The translations under genes and the position numbers were made by a program. The notes beneath the pieces are model-generated. The model made no database searches. It saw nothing but the letters and a program-made list of their open reading frames with translations, and was not told the origin of the DNA. A stretch of 9,554 bases of DNA from Patescibacteria group bacterium (GTDB lineage: Bacteria; Patescibacteriota; Patescibacteriia; S139-126), in the NCBI GenBank assembly GCA_015485755.1, contig WFTD01000059.1, forward strand, positions 1-9,554, in the 5' to 3' direction. Below, one piece after another: positions 1 through 5,161 of this stretch (position 1 is the stretch's first letter; each line of letters begins with the position of its first letter).

Positions 1-326
1 AAATCTGTAACAATCAATCTCACACCGCAATTAATATCATAACCAATACCGCCCGGCGAAATGACGCCATCTGGATAAGAAGTAGCGGCTATTCCGCCAA
101 TAGGAAAGCCATACCCCTCATGGGCATCCGGCATTAAAACAGCCTTGCCAACAATGCCCGGCAAAGCAGAAACATTGATCAGCTGGTCTAATGTTCTATC
201 CTGCATTATTTGATTCAACAACTTTTGGCTGGCAAAAATTCGTGCCGGCACCTTCATAATTGGACTTGCTTTAAGGGGTATTTCCCAAATTAAGTCATTA
301 ATTTTAACCAGATCATTTGCCAACAT
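1..326 (-). CDS. rtcB: RNA-splicing ligase RtcB, N-terminal part (gene runs off the left edge)
   Basis: The first 108 residues of RtcB are visible; the rest lies beyond the window. RtcB is a GTP- and Mn-dependent ligase that joins RNA 3'-phosphate or 2',3'-cyclic-phosphate ends to 5'-OH ends in tRNA splicing and RNA repair. Reading from the ATG at 326, the sequence shows the family's N-terminal block: DRTLDQ (residues 43-48), LPGI (55-58), MPDAHEGYGFPIGG (65-78) and ISPGGIGYDINCGVRL (89-104). D97 and C100 match the metal-binding Asp and Cys of archaeal RtcB (D95 and C98 in the Pyrococcus enzyme, from memory). The start is 3 nt after the archease stop, with no clear Shine-Dalgarno sequence, so translation is probably coupled. 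The segment resembles the archaeal-type enzyme closely. The guanylylated His and the other catalytic residues fall outside the window and cannot be checked. Confidence 0.95.
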   Translation of the reverse strand, partial: MLANDLVKINDLIWEIPLKASPIMKVPARIFASQKLLNQIMQDRTLDQLINVSALPGIVGKAVLMPDAHEGYGFPIGGIAATSYPDGVISPGGIGYDINCGVRLIVTD

Positions 327-329
327 AAA

Positions 330-746
330 CTAAATATCAAAAATTATAATTGAACTATACTTGCCTGACTTATCCTTTTTTACTTCAGCCTGATGGTAGG
401 TAACTGCTTTAACATCAACAACAAATTCTCCAGTCTTGCTGCCGCCAATTGTAGCTGCTAAATAATTGCCAGTTAATTTGTCAATCTCAAGCTGGCAAAA
501 GACAACTCCCTCTACCTGCGAATAAAACAAAACTTTGTTCAAAAAATCAACCAACAAGCTCGTCAAATCATTGGCTCTAACTTCTATCTTTTGCTTGATT
601 TCTGTCTGATGTTGATCACGGCAGCTATCAGGCCGCAAAATCTCAGCCAATGCCAACATAGCTGACAAAAATAAGTCAGCTGCGCTATTGCCTTCAACTC
701 TAATTTTAAAATCAGCCGGATGCGCCAAAAACTGCCATCTGCCCAT
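330..746 (-). CDS. Archease, RtcB-activating protein
   Basis: This 138-residue protein has the usual archease length (about 140). Archease speeds guanylylation and turnover of RtcB and broadens its nucleotide use; the adjacent rtcB is its known partner. Visible family features are an N-terminal HPAD (residues 9-12; HTAD in most relatives) followed by IRVEG, the helix LLVDFLNKVLF (64-74), VDVKAVTYH (110-118) and the C-terminal IIIFDI. D12 and the near-terminal Asp are the usual calcium ligands. An upstream in-frame ATG at 812 would add 22 residues (MIKSGRVAASSRQK...) that do not resemble archease. The start at 746 is preferred because AGGAG lies 4 nt upstream and the conserved region begins at once. 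The gene begins one base after the stop of the Cys-rich mini-gene and ends 3 nt before rtcB. Family assignment is firm; the start choice is strong but unproven. Confidence 0.93.
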   Translation of the reverse strand: MGRWQFLAHPADFKIRVEGNSAADLFLSAMLALAEILRPDSCRDQHQTEIKQKIEVRANDLTSLLVDFLNKVLFYSQVEGVVFCQLEIDKLTGNYLAATIGGSKTGEFVVDVKAVTYHQAEVKKDKSGKYSSIIIFDI

Positions 747-747
747 A

Positions 748-855
748 CTACTCCTGGCAACATTCACACTCTTCTGCCTGCTGCTCGCAGCAACTCTCCC
801 GCTCTTGATCATCGCTTTCGCAGCAGGGACATTTGTCTAACATTTCCTCGTTCAT
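748..855 (-). CDS. Cys-rich acidic 35-residue mini-protein, probable metal binder
   Basis: A 35-codon frame runs from the ATG at 855 to a TAG at 748-750, ending one base before the archease start. The peptide begins MNEEMLDKCPCCESDD and holds 8 Cys and 13 Asp/Glu. The Cys residues sit in a near-symmetric array: CPCC (9-12), CC (22-23) and CECC (30-33). There is no signal peptide or membrane segment, so a cytoplasmic location is expected. Spacing of this kind suggests zinc or other soft-metal binding, as in small zinc knuckles or metallothionein-like proteins, but no family is recognised. It fills the gap between the surface-protein genes and archease exactly and carries the archease ribosome-binding site in its last codons. 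Its own upstream region is AT-rich with only a weak GTGGTG element, so initiation is uncertain; a Met at residue 5 is a second option. It could be a non-coding leader, but Cys clustering at this density is unlikely by chance. Confidence 0.6.
   Translation of the reverse strand: MNEEMLDKCPCCESDDQERESCCEQQAEECECCQE
751..755 (-). promoter_or_regulatory. Shine-Dalgarno site that decides the archease start
   Basis: The minus strand reads AGGAG here, 4 nt before the ATG at 746. It lies inside the last codons of the Cys-rich mini-gene, next to its TAG stop. It is one of the few good ribosome-binding sites in the window. It supports the shorter archease start and suggests translational coupling between the two genes. 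Confidence 0.6.
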
Positions 856-882
856 AAAAATAAATTAATTACACCACTTCAT

Positions 883-911
883 ACTTTACTCAGTTTTGAC
901 CTGCTTGGCAA
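883..911 (-). promoter_or_regulatory. Possible sigma70-type promoter before the mini-protein/archease/rtcB block
   Basis: On the minus strand TTGCCA (906-911; 5 of 6 with TTGACA) is followed after exactly 17 nt by TAAAGT (883-888; 4 of 6 with TATAAT). A start about 7 nt further on would leave a leader of roughly 20 nt before the ATG at 855. The site overlaps the end of the upstream coding region, and similar matches arise by chance in AT-rich DNA, so this is tentative. It would let the RNA-repair block be transcribed apart from the surface operon. Confidence 0.25.
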
Positions 912-2634
912 TATTACTAATCTCATTTTCTATATCCTTGTCAATTTCTTGCAGCAGCCTTAATAAATCCTGCTTTAATTTCAATAATTTTTCCCTATCT
1001 TTTTCTGATATTTCATCTTGCTGAAGAACTTGCTCAACCCACGAAAAATATTCAAACAAATCCTGGCGTAATACCAGCCAAGCATGGTGCAAATTAAAAT
1101 TTGATTCTTTAATATTTTTGTTTAACAAATGCCTGGCTTTATTGCTGTGAGTTTGGTTTGTCCTTACCACAAATAAAATTATTATCAGCAAAGCAAAAAT
1201 GGATACCAGCAAAGACAAAATATTTACAACCGAACTCCAATTCACCAATCTTTCCTCTACCACTATAGTGTACTTATCTGATGGATTGCTCCATGATCCC
1301 TGATCGCTGCGGGCTTCAAACCAAACCTTATAAATGCCAGATGACAAGCCTTCCGGCAAAGCAATTGTAAAATAACCGTTATTGTCACTGCGGCTATTTT
1401 GAACCAACTCAACAAACTCACCGCTGGCAACCCACATTGTTATATTGTGATTGGGTGAAGTAATGCCAGAAATAACGATTGGCTCTTTGGCTTTTATTTT
1501 GTCAGGAAAATCTATATTAAATTCAACCTCAATCGGCTTAATTTCGAACTCAACCACATCACTATCATAATTGCCAGCTTTATCTACGGCTTGAACAATT
1601 AAAAAATGGCGTCCTGGTCTCAAAGGCGGGGTGGTATACTCTGATACATTGTCCAATTTCACTTTGGCAGCAGTGTCAATCTGAACTGACAAATAATCAA
1701 CTCCTGATCCAGCGTCTTTGGCAACGATAGAAAAAGGAACTCGGGAGATGCTTAAATCGCTTCTGTTAATTTCACTAATCTCAAGCTTGGGGCTGCTCGT
1801 ATCAATATAAACGGCAAAATGAGAGACAGCGCCCCATCCTTGCTTGTTCTTGATCTTGATATGAAAATACCATTTACCATCTGCCAAATCATTGTAAGCA
1901 ATTGTCTTTATAAGCCCATCTGAAATCGGGCCAGGGTCGCTTGCCGGAGAACGGTCAATCTTTACGCTCACGCCTGTCGCGCCCTCTGGCAGATCCCACT
2001 GAAAAACAGGGTTGTTGTTGCTATACCATTTGCCTGGTATGGGATGGGTGGGAGAATTTACCTGGGGAGCCTCTGGGGCGCCAGGCGCAACAGAAGAAGT
2101 TGACTGCAAAGGAGACGATTTAACCTTAGGAACAACAGAAAAAACAGTTCCCGCCAGCTGCTTAGTGATATTTGTACCTTTGCCATCATTGGCAAGTACA
2201 GCTCCTTTGGCAAATTTTATTTCGCCTTGCCCTGTTGTCTTGGCATCAAATACAAGTCGAAATAACTCTCCTTGCCGCCCCTGCCATCCCGGCGACAAAA
2301 CAATTCCGCTAAAATTTATTTTCCCGCCTTCATCTTGGGGATTTCTAACCCACAAATCAAAAATTGACTGGCTGATATCAATTGCTGCCAACGATAGCTG
2401 GTCTGGCTGATATTCAATTGTCCCTTCAGCTGCATTCATTGCCTGATCGTTGCTGTCAACCATAACTCGCACAATTATCTTTTGACCAACTTGTTTAGTT
2501 GCCGATCCAGGCGCTAAATACAAACTGGCAGCTTGCGCTGATAAAACAGCTGACAAAAATACCAGCGCCACTGCCGCCCCTCCAGCCAGGCAATTTAAAA
2601 CTTTAAACAGGATTTTATTTATTTTTTGCTGCAT
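886..2634 (-). CDS. Membrane-anchored cohesin-domain surface protein with cytoplasmic coiled coil
   Basis: This 582-residue protein has a signal peptide (1-35, cleavage after AQA), a cohesin-like domain (about 37-167), a Ser/Pro-rich linker (168-200), and three Ig-like beta domains: about 201-279 (DGKWYFHIKIKN), 280-366 (DAGSGVDYLSVQID, AVDKAGNYDS) and 368-460. One transmembrane helix follows (468-490, VNILSLLVSIFALLIIILFVV). A cytoplasmic tail of about 90 residues starts positively charged and ends in a Leu/Lys/Glu-rich helix with coiled-coil character. The cohesin call rests on the beta pattern IIVRVMVDS, NAAEGTIEYQP, INFSGIV, GELFRLVFDA and the ending VLANDGKGTNI. Cohesins bind dockerins, and a dockerin protein is encoded two genes upstream. 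The start overlaps the end of the upstream paralogue by 20 nt, with no clear Shine-Dalgarno sequence, so coupled translation is likely. The long inner tail, absent in the paralogue, could contact a cytoplasmic partner. Domain boundaries are by eye. Confidence 0.8.
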   Translation of the reverse strand: MQQKINKILFKVLNCLAGGAAVALVFLSAVLSAQAASLYLAPGSATKQVGQKIIVRVMVDSNDQAMNAAEGTIEYQPDQLSLAAIDISQSIFDLWVRNPQDEGGKINFSGIVLSPGWQGRQGELFRLVFDAKTTGQGEIKFAKGAVLANDGKGTNITKQLAGTVFSVVPKVKSSPLQSTSSVAPGAPEAPQVNSPTHPIPGKWYSNNNPVFQWDLPEGATGVSVKIDRSPASDPGPISDGLIKTIAYNDLADGKWYFHIKIKNKQGWGAVSHFAVYIDTSSPKLEISEINRSDLSISRVPFSIVAKDAGSGVDYLSVQIDTAAKVKLDNVSEYTTPPLRPGRHFLIVQAVDKAGNYDSDVVEFEIKPIEVEFNIDFPDKIKAKEPIVISGITSPNHNITMWVASGEFVELVQNSRSDNNGYFTIALPEGLSSGIYKVWFEARSDQGSWSNPSDKYTIVVEERLVNWSSVVNILSLLVSIFALLIIILFVVRTNQTHSNKARHLLNKNIKESNFNLHHAWLVLRQDLFEYFSWVEQVLQQDEISEKDREKLLKLKQDLLRLLQEIDKDIENEISNIAKQVKTE

Positions 2635-3472
2635 ATTTTTTTATAGCCAAAAAAATTGCTATCAATGCTATTATCAGTATAAACAAATTATAATATTTTT
2701 CATACCAACTTACTTTACGCGGCGGCAAAGTAAAAATAGAAAAATTTCCAGCCTTATCTACCGCTTTAACAAAAACATAACTCTGCCTGCTTTGGTCTGC
2801 CAGTAAATAAGGCGAAGTTGCCCTTTGCCAATTACCTTCATCAACTTGATTGCTTTGGTTTTCCTGAATAGCATAAAAATCAATTCCACTGCCTTTGTCT
2901 TCTGCCGCAAATACCAAAGCCAAGTTATTATCAAACAAATATTTAGAACGGGCAATTTCAACTGACAAAAATTTTGGCGGCAGCTTGTCAGGGGGAAAAA
3001 CTGGCAAAGCAGAAAAATTATCTGCCACTGACAATTTCCATTCCGACTTTTTTGTCTCTGTCTCTGTTCCCTCGCCATCATTCAACAAAACCCTTGCCTT
3101 GCCCCAACTGAACTTTTTTTCTTTCTTCCCTTGGCTTAAATTTATAAGAAAAGAAAAAATGTTAATTTTATCTCCGCTTACCCCCCCAGGAACAATACCG
3201 GCAAAAATAATTTTACTGTCTTGGATTGCTGGCTCTCTCACCCACAAGGGGAAAGCTGACTCGGTGGTAGATAGGGAAATAACCGAACCATCTGGCGGCG
3301 CCAAAATTTCTCCTTCAACTGCATTAGCCTCCTCTCCTTCTGTGTCAAGCCAAACTGTAACTTTGGCTATATTTGACTGCAATCTTTCAGCTGAAAAAAA
3401 CAACACTGCCGCCTCGCCTGCCAGCGGATAACAAATAAACAAACCTACAATTAAACCTGCTACTTTCCTCAT
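2615..3472 (-). CDS. Smaller membrane-anchored cohesin-like surface protein, paralogue of its neighbour
   Basis: From the ATG at 3472 this is a 285-residue protein: signal peptide (1 to about 21, ending AGEA), cohesin-like domain (about 22-150), one Ig-like domain (about 160-252, with DKGSGIDFYAIQEN and KAVDKAGNFS), a transmembrane helix (about 261-277, FILIIALIAIFLAI) and a short basic tail (KKYAAKNK). It parallels the next gene: FPLWVREP with IIFAGIVPGG here, against FDLWVRNP with INFSGIVLSPG there, and VLLNDGEGT against VLANDGKGT. Ig domains also match (VDKAGN in both). An in-frame TTG at 3487 would add five residues and overlap the upstream gene; ATG at 3472 is preferred because it puts the basic N-terminus MRK just before the hydrophobic core and has AGGG about 6 nt upstream. 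It starts 2 nt after the dockerin gene stops. Role as a dockerin receptor is inferred from fold and context only. Confidence 0.75.
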   Translation of the reverse strand: MRKVAGLIVGLFICYPLAGEAAVLFFSAERLQSNIAKVTVWLDTEGEEANAVEGEILAPPDGSVISLSTTESAFPLWVREPAIQDSKIIFAGIVPGGVSGDKINIFSFLINLSQGKKEKKFSWGKARVLLNDGEGTETETKKSEWKLSVADNFSALPVFPPDKLPPKFLSVEIARSKYLFDNNLALVFAAEDKGSGIDFYAIQENQSNQVDEGNWQRATSPYLLADQSRQSYVFVKAVDKAGNFSIFTLPPRKVSWYEKYYNLFILIIALIAIFLAIKKYAAKNK

Positions 3473-3474
3473 AT

Positions 3475-4590
3475 TTACCCTGTCCAATAATAAGCCAAAA
3501 TGGAAAAGTCAACTAAATCAACCTTACCGTCGCCATTTAAATATTTAGCCTCAATTTGGGCAAAATCATCCGACAGAGGACGGTCATACCAATAAGCCAA
3601 GATAGAAAAGTCAACTAAATTCACCCTGCTATCACAATTAAAATCTCCTCTTATGCTAAAACATCCGCCTGTTTCTCTGTTGATAGTAACCTTCCCTACA
3701 TCAAATCTAACTAAATTACTCCAAGGGCTGATAAGGTTATCTTGAGCTGCTCTGGCTTTGGCCAAATGCTCTCCGGGAGACAAAATAGTAGTATCAAAAC
3801 TTACCAAATAAAAACCATCTTGGTTAGACATTGTTTGCAGAAAATTCTCCTTTTCCGATGAGACAGAAACTGTCACTCTGCTATCGGGAGTTGCTTTGCC
3901 TAAAATCTTAATAACCTCTCCTTGTTTTACCGCTTTTTTGTCAGTAGTAATGCTGGGTGCTAAAAATATCCCGCTAACATGCGTAGTCGCGCCAGCGGTA
4001 ATATACAAAGGAAAAGTAAATAAGGGAGATGACCTGCCCTCTTCATCAGTAGACCGCAAAGAAAAAACAAAATTACCCTCGCTTAAATTGGTCAAAACTA
4101 CATCAAATTTAGCATCCGGTCCAGCAATAGTGCTAATGACTAACTGCGCATCTTGCAAAACATCCACCTGGCTTAAGGGGTAAGCGTAACCAGAAAAACG
4201 AATGCTGGTAGATGGTTTTATTGTTATGCCAGGCGTTGCACCGCTGCCAGCACCAGAACTGCCGCCTTGATTTGATTGGCTGTCTTCACTTATATCACTA
4301 GCGCTGCTACAATCAGTATCCTGCGGGTAATCAACCAATCCGTCGCCGTCATTATCAGCCCCATCACTGCACTGAGGCGCTGTCGCCTCTTTTTTATCGC
4401 TCAAAGACAAACAATCTGGATCTTGAGGATAATCAATCAGCCCGTCGCCGTCATTGTCTTTTCCGTCACTGCACTGAGGGCGAGGAATAATTTCAATCTG
4501 CAAATTAGTCAAACCAGCCGCCTGCAAACTTGGCAAACTGGCCGCTAAATATATAAACAAAACGATTGTAAGGCTGAAAATTTTTTTCAT
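3475..4590 (-). CDS. Secreted dockerin-domain protein with twin Asp-rich calcium-type repeats
   Basis: This 371-residue protein starts at the ATG at 4590 (a GTG at 4596 would add two residues). It has a signal peptide (1 to about 25, cleavage near LQA), two 23-residue repeats (38-60 and 72-94) of the form CSDGxDNDGDGLxDYP, a Gly/Ser-rich linker (about 105-120), and two Ig-like domains (about 120-202 and 207-298, the second with ILGKATPDSRVTVSV). A C-terminal type I dockerin follows (about 314-371). The dockerin has both expected repeats, GDFNCDSRVNLVDFSILAYW and LNGDGKVDLVDFSILAYYW. The first has all calcium ligands; the second has Tyr where the first Asp should be. There is no transmembrane segment or sortase signal, so surface retention would depend on cohesin binding, and two cohesin-like membrane proteins follow directly. 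The start is 10 nt after the giant gene's stop, with no strong ribosome-binding site. Dockerin identity is firm; the natural partner is inferred. Confidence 0.88.
   Translation of the reverse strand: MKKIFSLTIVLFIYLAASLPSLQAAGLTNLQIEIIPRPQCSDGKDNDGDGLIDYPQDPDCLSLSDKKEATAPQCSDGADNDGDGLVDYPQDTDCSSASDISEDSQSNQGGSSGAGSGATPGITIKPSTSIRFSGYAYPLSQVDVLQDAQLVISTIAGPDAKFDVVLTNLSEGNFVFSLRSTDEEGRSSPLFTFPLYITAGATTHVSGIFLAPSITTDKKAVKQGEVIKILGKATPDSRVTVSVSSEKENFLQTMSNQDGFYLVSFDTTILSPGEHLAKARAAQDNLISPWSNLVRFDVGKVTINRETGGCFSIRGDFNCDSRVNLVDFSILAYWYDRPLSDDFAQIEAKYLNGDGKVDLVDFSILAYYWTG
4309..4479 (-). repeat. Two 69-bp in-frame repeats encoding DNDGDG calcium-type motifs
   Basis: Units at 4411-4479 and 4309-4377 each encode 23 residues from PQC to the next Cys; 20 of 23 residues are identical (K/A, I/V and P/T differ). 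Each has an Asp-rich DNDGDGLxDYP core framed by two Cys, like thrombospondin type 3-style calcium motifs and the CSDGxDNDGDGxxD repeats of many bacterial secreted proteins. The paired Cys probably form a disulfide after export. A 31-bp spacer separates the units. Confidence 0.8.
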
Positions 4591-4600
4591 TGCCACAACT

Positions 4601-5161
4601 TTAAATAGCTGTAACTGTTAAAATTAAATCAATATTATAAATATCATTAGGCTGTTCCGCTGGTATTCGCTGGGTGACGCTAATATTGGTAAAATCCCAA
4701 TAACAATTAGTGGCTGCTGTAGAATTGGCAGTGGCAATAGTTATGCTATCTACACTGCCCTCCACAAAAGCAGCTGCTGACCCCAGACTGATGCCGTTTG
4801 CGCTACATCCGCCCTGGGGCGTAATAACAGCAGCAGATGGGTCAATTGTCATCTGCCCGGCATAGCTATCACTGTCAGCGCCATCCAAACAGCCAGCTGG
4901 CGTCCCGCTGCTGTCATTATAATCATAAAATAAAGTAGAGCTTGCATTTTGCCACAAATCTGTTGTTGACGATGCTGCTACAGTTAGCGTCCATTGCGGA
5001 TTAACCGTTGGATTTGACACTCTAATCTTTTCTGTGGTAGTGCCAAAAGTGCCAGCAACACTCTGGCAAGAAAATGACAAAGTAGTTGTTGACATATTAA
5101 CCTGAGGATTTGTTACCGAAGCTCCGCCTGCATCAACAATATCCACTGATAATGAGCCAAG
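4601..5161 (-). other. WxL-like C-terminal domain of the giant protein
   Basis: The last 186 residues begin LSVDIVDAGG, contain WTLTV (4979-4993), then an aromatic and Asp-rich segment, and end YNIDLILTVTAI at the stop. In Firmicutes, WxL domains carry a W-x-L motif and a Y-rich terminal strand and bind peptidoglycan without covalent attachment. The pattern fits, but the second motif lacks its usual Trp, so the match is partial. If correct, it explains how a protein with no other anchor could stay at the wall. Confidence 0.5.

Noticed and set aside
747..812. A 22-residue N-terminal extension of archease from the ATG at 812
   Set aside because: It lacks similarity to archease and makes the protein longer than the family. 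The ATG at 746 has AGGAG upstream, and the extension region carries a better coding candidate in another frame (the Cys-rich mini-gene).
2012..2410. Plus-strand open frame of 132 codons
   Set aside because: It lies wholly opposite the larger cohesin gene, has no recognisable domain or ribosome-binding site, and its composition is that of an antisense shadow.
2895..3431. Plus-strand open frame of 178 codons
   Set aside because: It is antisense to the smaller cohesin-like gene, low in complexity and unrelated to any family I recognise. The minus-strand frame has a signal peptide, domains and a transmembrane helix.
3473..3487. TTG start adding five residues to the smaller cohesin-like protein
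   Set aside because: It would overlap the dockerin gene and put acidic and polar residues before the signal peptide. The ATG at 3472 gives a normal MRK signal-peptide start 2 nt after the upstream stop.
4309..4479. CRISPR-like or mobile-element repeat
   Set aside because: There are only two units, they are in frame, and they differ mostly at third codon positions, so this is a protein-level repeat.
4591..4600. A possible terminator or promoter between the giant gene and the dockerin gene
   Set aside because: The gap is only 10 nt, with no hairpin or T-run on the transcribed strand; the genes appear co-transcribed.
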